A stretch of DNA of 64,000 nt, from the NCBI GenBank assembly GCA_965275915.1, contig CBDHYI010000007.1, positions 1,240,001 through 1,304,000 of the forward strand. The letters run 5' to 3'. This document shows positions 42,497 to 51,750 of this stretch, piece by piece. The DNA is from JBDWFY01 sp965275915 (lineage in GTDB: Bacteria; Pseudomonadota; Alphaproteobacteria; Rhizobiales; Stappiaceae). The stretch's first letter is position 1. Each line of letters opens with the position of its first letter. The position numbers and the translations under genes are program-made. The notes under the pieces were generated by a model. It was given only the letters and a program-made list of their open reading frames with translations. It was not told where the DNA came from and did no database searches.

Positions 42497-44137
42497 ATGA
42501 ACGGGACGTTCGATTTTATCATTGTCGGTGCCGGAACGGCCGGGTGTCTGCTTGCCAACCGGCTCTCCGCTGATCCTGAAAATCGCGTTCTGCTGCTGGA
42601 GGCGGGTGGAAAGGATACCTATCACTGGATCCATATCCCGGTCGGTTATCTCTATTGTATCAACAATCCGCACACCGACTGGCTCTATAGAACGGAGAAC
42701 GAGAAAGGCCTCAACGGCCGGTCCCTGATCTATCCGCGCGGCAAGACGCTGGGCGGCTGTTCGTCCATCAACGGCATGATTTACGTGCGCGGGCAGGCGC
42801 GCGATTATGACCGGTGGGCAAACCTTACGGGCGAAAATGCGTGGTCCTGGTCCGCATGCCTTGAAGATTTCAAGATGCATGAGGATAATTTCCGGCTGAA
42901 TGGCGGAACAGCCGAAACGCCTGACGGCCTTCACAGCGGGGGCGGCGAGTGGCGCATCGAAAAACAGCGCCTGAGTTGGGAAATCCTCGACGCGTATGCC
43001 AGGGCTGCGAACGAGGCGGGCATCCCCGCCACCGACGACTTTAACGGCGGCGACAATACCGGCGTCAGCTATTTTGAGGTCAACCAGCGGTCCGGCTGGC
43101 GCTGGAATACCTCAAAGGCCTTTCTCCGCCCCGCCCGAGACCGCAAAAACCTCACCGTCTGGACCGGATGCCATGTTGAGCGGCTGGATCTGAAAAATAC
43201 CGGGAACGGAGCGCTTCGATGTGCCGGTGTCAGATTGCGCCGAAACAATCATACGGTTCATGTCGAAGCAGACCGTGACGTCATCCTGGCAGCGGGGGCA
43301 ATCGGCAGCCCGCAGATCCTGCAACTCTCCGGAATCGGTGACGGCGCGCATCTGGCAAAGCACGATATCGATGTCCGGCATCACCTCCCCGGCGTCGGCG
43401 GGAACCTCCAGGATCATCTGCAACTCAGGACCATTTACAGGGTCACCGGCGCCAAAACGCTTAATCAGATGGCCGGCAACTGGTGGGGCAAGGCAGCGAT
43501 TGGCCTTGAATACGCGTTGAAACGAACCGGCCCGATGAGCATGGCTCCCTCCCAGCTTGGCATTTTCACAAAAAGCGATCCCGGCCGGGAACATGCCAAT
43601 ATCCAGTTTCACGTCCAGCCCCTCAGCCTTGATGCCTTCGGGAAACCGCTGCACGCCTGGCCGGGAATCACGGCAAGCGTCTGCAATCTCAATCCCACCA
43701 GCCGTGGTTCGGTCATGATCAAAAGCCCCCTCTCGGAGGACGCGCCGACCATTGCACCAAATTATCTTTCCACAGATGAGGATCGGCAGGTGGCGGCAGA
43801 TGCCATCAAGGTGGCCCGGTCCATCGCCGGTCAGCCCGCGTTGAGAAAATATCGGCCTCAGGAGGTCAAGCCCGGTCCGGACTATCAGTCCGACGAAGAG
43901 CTCGCGACCGCCGCAAGCGACATCGGTACCACGATATTTCACCCGGTCGGAACGACAAAGATGGGCCGGAGCGACGATCCGTCGGCGGTGGTAGACAGTC
44001 ATCTTCGCGTAAAAGGAATTGACGGACTGCGCGTGGTCGATGCCGGTATTATGCCCACCATCACAAGCGGCAATACCAACAGCCCCGTTCTGATGATTGC
44101 GGAGAAAGCGGCACGATGGATTCTCGCCAAGGCATAA
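42497..44137 (+). CDS. GMC-family oxidoreductase (choline/alcohol dehydrogenase type)
   Basis: A 546-residue flavoprotein. FAD-binding DFIIVGAGTAGCLLANRLSA is at residues 6-25. The GMC signature region is GKTLGGCSSINGMIYVRGQA near residue 80. The second signature GAIGSPQILQLSGIG is near residue 267. The C-terminal catalytic block is IFHPVGTTKMGRSDDPSAVV near residue 480, and SGNTNSPVLMIAEKAA ends the chain. Choline dehydrogenase is the attractive reading given the two following genes, but AlkJ-type alcohol dehydrogenases look alike. ATG 42497 is set by homology. It is 21 bp upstream of the kinase-like gene. Confidence 0.87.
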   Translation: MNGTFDFIIVGAGTAGCLLANRLSADPENRVLLLEAGGKDTYHWIHIPVGYLYCINNPHTDWLYRTENEKGLNGRSLIYPRGKTLGGCSSINGMIYVRGQARDYDRWANLTGENAWSWSACLEDFKMHEDNFRLNGGTAETPDGLHSGGGEWRIEKQRLSWEILDAYARAANEAGIPATDDFNGGDNTGVSYFEVNQRSGWRWNTSKAFLRPARDRKNLTVWTGCHVERLDLKNTGNGALRCAGVRLRRNNHTVHVEADRDVILAAGAIGSPQILQLSGIGDGAHLAKHDIDVRHHLPGVGGNLQDHLQLRTIYRVTGAKTLNQMAGNWWGKAAIGLEYALKRTGPMSMAPSQLGIFTKSDPGREHANIQFHVQPLSLDAFGKPLHAWPGITASVCNLNPTSRGSVMIKSPLSEDAPTIAPNYLSTDEDRQVAADAIKVARSIAGQPALRKYRPQEVKPGPDYQSDEELATAASDIGTTIFHPVGTTKMGRSDDPSAVVDSHLRVKGIDGLRVVDAGIMPTITSGNTNSPVLMIAEKAARWILAKA

Positions 44138-44158
44138 TTTGACATAAGAGGCAGATAC

Positions 44159-45049
44159 GTGACGCCCGACATTCAATCCAAGGCAATCGGAAAAGCGCTC
44201 TCGCTCAGCATCTGGAAGGCCCCCGGGAACGCCGTCCTGCTTGAGGGCGGCATCACCAACCTCAATGTCCGGCTTGAGGATGAGGGCAAGGCCTATGTCG
44301 TCCGCCTGGGCGAAGACATACCCGTTCACGGCGTGATGCGCTTCAACGAACTGGCGATCAGCAAAGCCGCCCATGAGGCCGGCCTCGCCCCCCGTGTTCA
44401 TCACCACGAACCCGGCGCGCTGGTGCTTGAGTTCGTCGATGCGCCTCCGCTTGAAGAAGCTGATATCCGGGATACGGCCATTCTGCAGGATCTGATCGAC
44501 CTGGTCCGCCGCTGCCATCGCGAGATCACGCAACATTTGCGGGGCCCGGTTCTGACTTTCTGGGTCTTCCACGTTCTAAGGGACTACGCCGCGACCCTGA
44601 GGGACAGCAATTCGGGCCATCTCGGTCACCTGCCGGATCTGATGCGGGCTGCTGCCGGGTTGGAACAATCCGTCGGGTCCATTGAACTGGTTCTTGGCCA
44701 CAACGATCTGCTGGCAGCCAACATTCTGCGCGATGACAAGCGCCTCTGGCTGATCGACTGGGAATATGGCGGCTTCAACTCACCCCTGTTTGATCTCGGC
44801 GGCCTCGCCACAAACAACGGTCTGTCCGCCGAACAGGAACGGCAAATGCTGGAACTCTATTTCGATGCGCCGCTGACGGACAGCCTGCATCATCGCTACA
44901 CGGCCATGAAATGCGCCTCGCTCCTGAGAGAAACAATGTGGAGCATGGTCTCGGAGTGCCACTCCACCATCGATTTTAACTATGCCGCCTATACCGCAGA
45001 AAACCTGTCCCGGTTCCAGGCCGCATTTTCCGACTTTCAGTCCATGTGA
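44159..45049 (+). CDS. Choline/ethanolamine kinase-like phosphotransferase
   Basis: A 296-residue APH/ChoK-fold protein. The N-lobe glycine region is LLEGGITNLNVRLED near residue 28, with the VVRLGED strand. The catalytic Brenner-type motif is LVLGHNDLLAANILRDD near residue 178. The metal-binding motif is WLIDWEYGGFNSPLFDLGG near residue 200, matching choline-kinase family spacing. The GTG start at 44159 follows AAGAGG. Co-directional with the GMC gene (21 bp) and the flavoprotein gene (9 bp), so it may act on choline or a related amino-alcohol. The substrate is inferred from context only. Confidence 0.82.
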   Translation: MTPDIQSKAIGKALSLSIWKAPGNAVLLEGGITNLNVRLEDEGKAYVVRLGEDIPVHGVMRFNELAISKAAHEAGLAPRVHHHEPGALVLEFVDAPPLEEADIRDTAILQDLIDLVRRCHREITQHLRGPVLTFWVFHVLRDYAATLRDSNSGHLGHLPDLMRAAAGLEQSVGSIELVLGHNDLLAANILRDDKRLWLIDWEYGGFNSPLFDLGGLATNNGLSAEQERQMLELYFDAPLTDSLHHRYTAMKCASLLRETMWSMVSECHSTIDFNYAAYTAENLSRFQAAFSDFQSM

Positions 45050-45058
45050 GGCCCTGGC

Positions 45059-47509
45059 GTGAGTGAATTCCCCAAAGAAGCCAGGGCGGTCGTTATCGGC
45101 GGCGGCATTGTCGGCTGCTCGACAGCCTATCATCTTGCTCAGCTTGGCTGGTCGGACATTGTTCTTCTGGAACGCAAGAAGCTCACCTCAGGCACGACGT
45201 TTCACGCAGCCGGTCTGGTCGGACAACTGAGGTCAAGCGCGAACATCACGCAGTTGCTGGGCTATTCGGTCGACCTTTACAAAAGACTGGAGGCGGAAAC
45301 CGGCCAGGCAACCGGCTGGAAAATGAATGGCGGCCTCAGGCTCGCCTGCAACGAGGCACGCTGGACAGAGGTCAAACGTCAGGCGACCACCGCACGTTCT
45401 TTCGGACTCGACATGCAATTGCTCACACCCAAGGAAGCCCGGGATCTCTGGCCATTGATGCGGATCGACGATCTTGTCGGGGCGGCGTTCCTGCCGACCG
45501 ACGGTCAGGCAAATCCGTCCGATATCACCCAGTCTCTCGCAAAAGGCGCCCGCATGGGGGGTGTCAGGATCTTCGAAGACACAAAGGTGCTTTCGTTCGA
45601 CATCGAACATGGAAAACTCAAGGGCATCCGCACGAGCGACGGTGACATTGCTTGCCCCACAATCGTCTGCTGCGCCGGGCAATGGACCCGTTCCCTGGCG
45701 GCAAAAGCAGGCGTCAATGTGCCGCTGGTCTCCGTTCAGCACCAGTATATCATCACGGAAAAAATCGACGGTGTCCCGCCCGACCAGCCGACCCTTCGCG
45801 ATCCTGACCGGCTGACCTATTACAAAGAAGATGTGGGCGGCCTGATGATGGGCGGCTATGAGCCGAATCCGGTTCCATGGGCCGTCGACGGCATTCCCGA
45901 CGGCTTTCATTTCACGCTGCTTCCTTCGGACTTTGACCATTTCGAACCGATGATGGAACGCGCCCTTGGACGGGTGCCGGCGCTGGAGCATGCCGGTGTC
46001 AAACAACTGATCAACGGCCCGGAAAGTTTCACGCCGGACGGCAACTTCATTCTCGGTCAAGCCCCCGAACTGGCGGGGTTTTACATCGGTGCCGGGTTCA
46101 ACGCCTTCGGGATTGCCGCCGGCGGCGGCGCGGGTATGGCGCTGGCGGAATGGGTCGCAAACGGCGAACCGCCGTTCGATCTCTGGCCTGTCGACATCCG
46201 CCGTTTCGGCCGGCCGCACTTTGACACCGACTGGGTCCGCACCCGGACGCTGGAAGCCTACGGCAAACATTACACGATGGCCTGGCCGTTTGAGGAACAC
46301 ACCACAGGCCGACCATGCAGAAAGTCCCCGCTTTATGACAGGCTGGCGGCACGGGGCGCCTGCTTCGGTGAAAAACTCGGCTGGGAACGGCCGAACTGGT
46401 TTGCCGACCCCGCGCACGGTGAAGTGCCCGAAGATATCTACGGATTCAGCCGTCAGAACTGGTTTGATGCTGTCGGACGGGAACATGCGGCAGCCCGTCA
46501 GACCGCGGCTCTCTTCGACCAGACATCCTTTGCAAAATTCACGCTCAAGGGCCCTGACGCGGAATCCGCCCTTGGCCGGATCGCAGCCAACGATGTCGCA
46601 AAGCCGGTCGGGACGCTGATCTATACGCAGATGCTGAATGATCGCGGCGGCATCGAATGCGACCTGACCTGCGCCCGGATCGCCGAGGACGAATATTACA
46701 TCGTGACCGGTACCGGCTTTGCGACGCGTGATTTCAACTGGATCGGCCGGAACCTTCCCGAAGGGTCGAATGCGCAGATTGTCGACGTCACGTCGGCCTA
46801 TTCGGTTTTGTCTCTGATGGGTCCGCGCTCGCGGGCGATTTTGAAACAGCTGACCTCCGACAATGTGTCGGACGAGGCGTTGCCGTTTGGAACTGTCAAG
46901 ACGATTGGCATCTCAGGCTGCCCTGCGCGCGCGCTCAGGGTCAGCTATGTCGGCGAACTCGGCTTCGAACTTCACATCCCGGTTGAATATGCGGCCGCGA
47001 TCTATGACGCCCTGATGGAGGCAGGCGGCCCCTCCGGTCTGAAAAACGCCGGCTACCGCGCGATCGAAAGCCTGAGGCTGGAAAAGGGTTACCGTGCCTG
47101 GGGCTCCGATATCGGACCGGACCACACGCCCATCGAAGCCGGTTTGGGATTCGCCGTAAAAGACGGCGCAGACGTCGACTATAAAGGCCGATCCGCGATT
47201 GAAAAGCAGCGCAAAAACGGGGTCGGCAAAAAGCTGGCCGGCTTCACCTGCGAGCCCGATGTCATCCTGCTCGGCCGTGAAACGATCTACCGCAATGGCG
47301 AGCGTGTCGGCTGGCTGTCCTCCGGCGGCTATGGCTACACGGTCGGCAAGTCGATCGGCTATGGCTACGTGCGCCGGACAGAGGGTGTTGACACCGATTT
47401 CATCCTGGACGGTTCCTACGAATTGGACGTCGCAACCATACGTGTCCCTTGCGAGGTTCACGTAAAACCGCTCTATGATCCTGAGATGAAACGGATGAGG
47501 GGCTGCTAA
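45059..47509 (+). CDS. FAD-dependent dimethylglycine/sarcosine dehydrogenase-like protein with GcvT domain
   Basis: An 816-residue two-part enzyme. The N-terminal DAO domain starts AVVIGGGIVGCSTAYHLAQL (residues 10-29). The SGTTFHAAGLVGQLRS segment (near residue 43) holds the histidine that binds FAD covalently in this family. An FAO middle domain follows near residues 380-430. The C-terminal half is an aminomethyltransferase (GcvT) fold: TSFAKFTLKGPDAESALGR near residue 488, and GYRAWGSDIGPDHTPIEAGL near residue 678. The partner passes a one-carbon unit to tetrahydrofolate. Context suggests glycine-betaine breakdown. GTG start 9 bp after the kinase-like gene. Confidence 0.87.
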   Translation: MSEFPKEARAVVIGGGIVGCSTAYHLAQLGWSDIVLLERKKLTSGTTFHAAGLVGQLRSSANITQLLGYSVDLYKRLEAETGQATGWKMNGGLRLACNEARWTEVKRQATTARSFGLDMQLLTPKEARDLWPLMRIDDLVGAAFLPTDGQANPSDITQSLAKGARMGGVRIFEDTKVLSFDIEHGKLKGIRTSDGDIACPTIVCCAGQWTRSLAAKAGVNVPLVSVQHQYIITEKIDGVPPDQPTLRDPDRLTYYKEDVGGLMMGGYEPNPVPWAVDGIPDGFHFTLLPSDFDHFEPMMERALGRVPALEHAGVKQLINGPESFTPDGNFILGQAPELAGFYIGAGFNAFGIAAGGGAGMALAEWVANGEPPFDLWPVDIRRFGRPHFDTDWVRTRTLEAYGKHYTMAWPFEEHTTGRPCRKSPLYDRLAARGACFGEKLGWERPNWFADPAHGEVPEDIYGFSRQNWFDAVGREHAAARQTAALFDQTSFAKFTLKGPDAESALGRIAANDVAKPVGTLIYTQMLNDRGGIECDLTCARIAEDEYYIVTGTGFATRDFNWIGRNLPEGSNAQIVDVTSAYSVLSLMGPRSRAILKQLTSDNVSDEALPFGTVKTIGISGCPARALRVSYVGELGFELHIPVEYAAAIYDALMEAGGPSGLKNAGYRAIESLRLEKGYRAWGSDIGPDHTPIEAGLGFAVKDGADVDYKGRSAIEKQRKNGVGKKLAGFTCEPDVILLGRETIYRNGERVGWLSSGGYGYTVGKSIGYGYVRRTEGVDTDFILDGSYELDVATIRVPCEVHVKPLYDPEMKRMRGC

Positions 47510-47526
47510 TATCTTTATGACCGAAA

Positions 47527-47602
47527 TGGTGCCGCTTACGTGACTCGAACACGTGACCCCATCATTACGAATGATGTGCTCTACCAACTGAGCTAAAGCG
47601 GC
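47527..47602 (-). tRNA. tRNA-Thr (CGT anticodon)
   Basis: On the minus strand the sequence folds as a tRNA: acceptor GCCGCTT with AAGCGGC, D-arm TTAGCTCAGTTGGTAGAGC, and T-arm GTCACGTGTTCGAGTCACGT. The anticodon stem CATCA/TGATG encloses loop TTCGTAA. The anticodon is CGT, reading ACG threonine codons. The CCA end is encoded (47527-47529). It lies between the flavoprotein operon and hemY. Confidence 0.96.
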
Positions 47603-47748
47603 CCTCGTCGCCGAAAGGTATCATTCCGGCTGAAAATTCGTGACGGCTACATACCTGTTTGCCGTTCACCGTGCAAGAGGCGCATTCAGCATTTCAGCTC
47701 TTAACATTCCTTGAAAGACCGCAGCCCTGCCGGAGCAGAAAACCGGAC

Positions 47749-49578
47749 TTAACTCGCGGTCTCCTGCGGCGGCCGTATCGGCTTGACGCCAAAGCCGTTC
47801 TTCGCGACTTTTTCGTCCGTCACGGCCGGTCCGGGATCGTCCGGGGCCTGTTTCAGGGGAAAATCGACCGGCTTCGGTTTTGCGGCCTGCGCGCCGAGAA
47901 CCTTTTTCTTATCGAGAACCGGCGTCTCCGGGGCGGCTATGTTGGACGCGCTCCCGTCCACTGCCTTTTTTTCCTCGCCCTCCTCGGCCGCCGGCTCAGC
48001 GACGTCCTCAGCGGGTGCGTCCGGTTTGTCGGAAGATGCTCCGGAGTTACTCTTTGCGTCGACAATCTCGCCCTCAATCGGCGCATCCCGACCGGCTTCA
48101 ATCGTGTCCCGCTCACGTGTCGCCTCAGACCCTTCCGTCTTGACGGGGGCGGGAGAGGCCGCGGCAATCTCCACGTCCGGTTGGATCTCAACGGTCGCAA
48201 CAACGGGCTCTTGCTCCGGCTCCGGCTCCGCAGGAGCGGGCAGAGGATCGAGCGCCTCGATAAGCGACTCGTCGATTTCCTGTGCAGGACCGGCCAGCGC
48301 GGTTTGCGGCTGGCTCCATTCAAACGCGTCCAGCTTACCGCTGACCGGTGAGACCGGTGCCCAGGTTTCGCGCTCAACACCGTCGGCAATCCACGCATGA
48401 TCCCGCGGCGCATGGACGGCCCTGGACAGCCATTCTCGAACGCGTCCGCGGTCGCCGTGTTCGGCTTCTTCCAGCTCGGCCATCATCAGGAAAGCCCGCT
48501 GGGTCGGCTCGGATCTGAGAACCTTTTTCAGGCTTTTGCGCGCTTCGGCAAAGTCCTGGCCTTCAATCGCCACCCGCGCGATTGCCAGGGCGCCTTCGGC
48601 GTGATTGGGACGAATGCCTGCCAGCGTATGAACGCGCTTGATGCGGTCGCGGGCCGAATCGCCGGTGCGCACATGGGCATAGGCGTCTGCAATATCCGGA
48701 TGCGGAATCTTCTTCCAGGTGCTCTCAAGAACCTTGGACGCTTTTCGGATATCGCCACGGCGCGTGAGCAGCCGTCCGGCAATAACCGCCGCAGGCACCA
48801 GATCCGGTGCAAGTCCGTGCGCTTCAAGCGCCAGAACGCGAGCCCGTTCCGGTTCGCCCTGCTCGAGCTGTTCGGCACGGGCCGTCATCAGCACGGCCTT
48901 ATGCCGCCGGTAGGTTTTCTTATCGATCAGCCTGGCATTGAAATTGCTCTCAAGCGTCTGAAGCGCCGCTTCCCAATCACTGGCCGTTGCCTGATAGCCA
49001 AGCAACGCCTTCCCGGCCCAGGCAAGGCCCGGCGACAGTTTGACGGCTTCTTCCGCATAATGGCGGGCCGCAATCGGTTCATCGTGGCGCGTGGCCTCGA
49101 TATAAAGACCGTGCAGACCGAGCAGCCGTGTCTCGTCATCGAGCATCATCCGTTCGAAGCGTCCGCGGGCTTCATCCTGGCTGCCCGACAACTGAGCTGT
49201 TTGCGCCAACAAGAGCTGCGCCGCCGGTTCGCCGGAAAGCATTCTTTCCGCATCAAGACCGAGCTTACGGGCCAGTTTCGCATCACCGGATCCCAGCGCG
49301 ATCAACCCTTTGGACAGAGCCGCATAGCCCTTGTCTTTGCGCCGGCGCTGGAAGAACCGCGATGTGATATCCGGCGTGCGCAGGATCGTGCGCAAGATCG
49401 TCCAGGCAATCATCGCCAGAACGACCAGAACGCCGATCACAATCAGAGCAGGGCCCACACCGATCTCGGCGTAGTAGCCCTGCCAGTTGACCGCCACCGT
49501 GCCCGGACGGTCGGCAAGCCAGGCCGCACCAAGGGCACCCGCCAGTGCCAGGGCAAAGAAAATAAATACGCGGATCAT
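47749..49578 (-). CDS. hemY: HemY-type membrane protein with TPR region
   Basis: A 609-residue inner-membrane protein of the HemY_N family, encoded next to haem genes in many proteobacteria. The first helix is at residues 3-20 (RVFIFFALALAGALGAAW), the linker ADRPGTVAVNWQGYYAEI, and the second helix at 41-66. A TPR-like alpha-helical region runs to about residue 400 (AKLARKLGLDAERMLSGEPA and similar repeats). The last 160 residues are Pro/Glu/Ala-rich and of low complexity. Its exact role in haem metabolism is unclear. ATG 49578 has TGGAGTAGAG upstream, 18 bp after the mitofilin gene. Confidence 0.9.
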   Translation of the reverse strand: MIRVFIFFALALAGALGAAWLADRPGTVAVNWQGYYAEIGVGPALIVIGVLVVLAMIAWTILRTILRTPDITSRFFQRRRKDKGYAALSKGLIALGSGDAKLARKLGLDAERMLSGEPAAQLLLAQTAQLSGSQDEARGRFERMMLDDETRLLGLHGLYIEATRHDEPIAARHYAEEAVKLSPGLAWAGKALLGYQATASDWEAALQTLESNFNARLIDKKTYRRHKAVLMTARAEQLEQGEPERARVLALEAHGLAPDLVPAAVIAGRLLTRRGDIRKASKVLESTWKKIPHPDIADAYAHVRTGDSARDRIKRVHTLAGIRPNHAEGALAIARVAIEGQDFAEARKSLKKVLRSEPTQRAFLMMAELEEAEHGDRGRVREWLSRAVHAPRDHAWIADGVERETWAPVSPVSGKLDAFEWSQPQTALAGPAQEIDESLIEALDPLPAPAEPEPEQEPVVATVEIQPDVEIAAASPAPVKTEGSEATRERDTIEAGRDAPIEGEIVDAKSNSGASSDKPDAPAEDVAEPAAEEGEEKKAVDGSASNIAAPETPVLDKKKVLGAQAAKPKPVDFPLKQAPDDPGPAVTDEKVAKNGFGVKPIRPPQETAS

Positions 49579-49596
49579 TTGCCTCTACTCCAGATT

Positions 49597-51489
49597 TCAA
49601 TGCGTCGACGCTGCCAGCGTCTGTATCACATCTTTCGTTACCTTACTGACAAGCGAATCCGCTTCCAGGCGTGTTTTGGCCGCATTGGCCCATGCCGCCC
49701 CGGCCTGACGCGCCGCCTCCGGCAGATTGTCGTAACTGGTCAGGGCGCCGGCCAGATCGGCCGCGGCAACTTTCTTCGCCATTGTGCCGATAACTGACGA
49801 GGGATCTGTCGATGAGTCTTCCCCCGAGCGCCGGATCGTAACCAGCGACCGGGCGTTGGTCAGCAGCTGATCCAGAACATCATCGCCCGCCGCTGCTCTG
49901 TTCAGCGCTGCGCTCATGGACCGCGCGACATTGGGAAAGCCCGCAATCAGCTGTGCCGTCGTCTCAATTCCCTCATCCGCGTTCTGGGTCAGGAGCGAAA
50001 GATCCGTTCCCTCCGGAAGCAGCTTGGACACAGCGGCCAACTCGGTTGCAAACGGGCGTCCGTCATCGACTGCGTCCTTCAGCGCCGAAATCGCAATCGC
50101 CCGGGATGCCAGTTCCCGTGCGCTGACCGTGCCCACCGCTTCTTCGACCGTCTCCGTCCGCGAGGACAGAGCGGTCAGTTGGCTCTGCAGCTCCGAGATC
50201 TGTTTGGCAAGCGCTTCGGTATTTTTGGCGATCCCGGCAAGTTGTTCCTGTGTGGTCGACAGCTGCCCGCTCAGCCCGGCAAACTGGGACTGTACCGTTT
50301 GCAGGGTATCCGCCTGGGCGGTGACGAGCTCTTCGGTCGTCTTGCCGCTTGCTTCCGCCGTCTTGAGCTGATTGGCCAGTCCTGCAACCGTTTGCTGCAG
50401 GGTCTGCGTCGTCGCCGCTTCGGTGCCAAGGCCTGTTATCTGCTTTTTGACTGCATCAAGGTCAGCGGCGGTGTCCGTCTGAAAGGTCTCGAACCGGCTT
50501 TGAACCGATTTCAGCGCCTCGTTCAGGCTCGCCGCGGCCGCATCACCACCGGCATCGCCGGACGAAACGGCGTCCCGCAATACCTTGACCTGCTCGGACA
50601 ACGCATCGACCGTTTCCTTCACCGCCGCTCCGGCGGCCGCATCGACAGCCGGAGCGGAGGCCATATCGGCGATACGGCTGTCAATATCGTCAAAACGGGA
50701 CTTAAGACTCTCCAATTCGCTTCCAAAGCCGCTTGTGGCAGAGCTGACCTGATCGGAAACCGTCCCCTTCAGTGCCTCAATCTCGTCACGACCGGATGTT
50801 TCAATCGCGGCGATTCTGGATGCAAGGCTCTCGTCACCGAGTTTCACATAGCCCGACTCCACCAGCCCGTAACCACCGGCAAGGACGGCGATACCGCCAA
50901 TGACAGCAGCAGACAAAACACCGAAAAATCCGATGGACGACTTTGGCGCCGAGGCAGGTGTGGAAGGCGGCTTGGTCTGGAAACTGCCCGTCGACGATTT
51001 CGACGCGGCCGGCGACGACGCACCTTTGGACGACGGGGGCGTACTCGCTTTGCTGGAGGCCGAGCTGCCGCTGCCTGCTTTTGCGGAGGTTTGATCGCCC
51101 GCTGCGCGACCGGTACTGCCTGCAGCAGCAGTCGGCTTTTGAGCAGTTACGCTGTCCTTTTTGTCTGAAAGCGGACTTTTCTGACTTTTGGCCTCCTTCG
51201 CAGCGGCTGCCGGTTGCTCCGCCCTGCCGCCCGCCGGAGATGCAGGCCCTTTCTTCTGCTTGTCATCCTCCGGTTTCGGATTTTTTTCGGACGAAGACTT
51301 CACTTCTTCGGCTTTCAGATCGATCGTGACAGCCGGTTTCGACGATTTTCTCTGGCCGGATGTAAAAGCAGTCCCGGTCTTCTGCTCGCCCGCACCGGCA
51401 CGACCGGCCCCTGAGCCGCCTCCGGATGTGCCGGCTGGTTTGTTCGGTGTGCCTTGCGGTCCGGCAGATTTGTCTTTTTCGGAAGCCAT
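49597..51489 (-). CDS. Mitofilin-like membrane protein
   Basis: A 630-residue protein of the alphaproteobacterial mitofilin (COG4223) group, relative of mitochondrial Mic60, which shapes membranes. The first 180 residues are a cytoplasmic low-complexity region rich in Ser, Ala, Lys, Pro and Gly. A single helix lies near residues 186-207 (FFGVLSAAVIGGIAVLAGGYG). A long periplasmic coiled coil (about 225-500) is rich in Ala, Thr, Gln and Leu. The C-terminal conserved mitofilin segment begins near RELASRAIAISALKDAVDDG. It lies in the order hemC-hemD-mitofilin-hemY, the usual one. GGAGTTTAGG precedes the ATG. Confidence 0.88.
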   Translation of the reverse strand: MASEKDKSAGPQGTPNKPAGTSGGGSGAGRAGAGEQKTGTAFTSGQRKSSKPAVTIDLKAEEVKSSSEKNPKPEDDKQKKGPASPAGGRAEQPAAAAKEAKSQKSPLSDKKDSVTAQKPTAAAGSTGRAAGDQTSAKAGSGSSASSKASTPPSSKGASSPAASKSSTGSFQTKPPSTPASAPKSSIGFFGVLSAAVIGGIAVLAGGYGLVESGYVKLGDESLASRIAAIETSGRDEIEALKGTVSDQVSSATSGFGSELESLKSRFDDIDSRIADMASAPAVDAAAGAAVKETVDALSEQVKVLRDAVSSGDAGGDAAAASLNEALKSVQSRFETFQTDTAADLDAVKKQITGLGTEAATTQTLQQTVAGLANQLKTAEASGKTTEELVTAQADTLQTVQSQFAGLSGQLSTTQEQLAGIAKNTEALAKQISELQSQLTALSSRTETVEEAVGTVSARELASRAIAISALKDAVDDGRPFATELAAVSKLLPEGTDLSLLTQNADEGIETTAQLIAGFPNVARSMSAALNRAAAGDDVLDQLLTNARSLVTIRRSGEDSSTDPSSVIGTMAKKVAAADLAGALTSYDNLPEAARQAGAAWANAAKTRLEADSLVSKVTKDVIQTLAASTH

Positions 51490-51551
51490 CGATTCCTAAA
51501 CTCCAAACAACAGAGTGTAATGCCACATAAATTAATCTTCAGCGCGTCATT

Positions 51552-51579
51552 GCCATTGAGACGGTCCGATCTCAATGGC
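51552..51579. repeat. Perfect hairpin upstream of the mitofilin gene
   Basis: GCCATTGAGA pairs perfectly with TCTCAATGGC across an 8-nt loop. No U-tract follows on either strand. It lies in the 261-bp gap between hemD and the mitofilin gene and could be a leader-RNA structure or an operator. Confidence 0.5.
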
Positions 51580-51591
51580 CGGCACGTCAGG

Positions 51592-51606
51592 CTAGGCTCA
51601 GGACCT
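51592..51606 (+). repeat. Solo end of MITE family A
   Basis: CTAGGCTCAGGACCT matches the family-A terminal repeat. The following bases (AGGG) then depart from the consensus ATTCA. No second end lies nearby in the hemD-mitofilin gap. Confidence 0.6.
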
Positions 51607-51750
51607 AGGGATGTTTGCCGCCTTTGTGTATCGATCTAACGATGAATTGCGACAGATCGCAATTGCCAATCCATTTTTTTGATATTCGAAACGACACCTA
51701 TCACGCCTGCCGGGTTACTGGAACAGAACAATACCGCACAGGGTCCGTGT

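Noticed and set aside
43112..44572. 486-codon open frame on the minus strand across the GMC gene and kinase start
   Set aside because: Shadow of two real genes; no ribosome binding site or recognisable protein features.
45233..46486. 417-codon open frame on the minus strand opposite the GcvT-type flavoprotein
   Set aside because: Antisense shadow without motifs; the plus-strand frame is a complete 816-residue enzyme.
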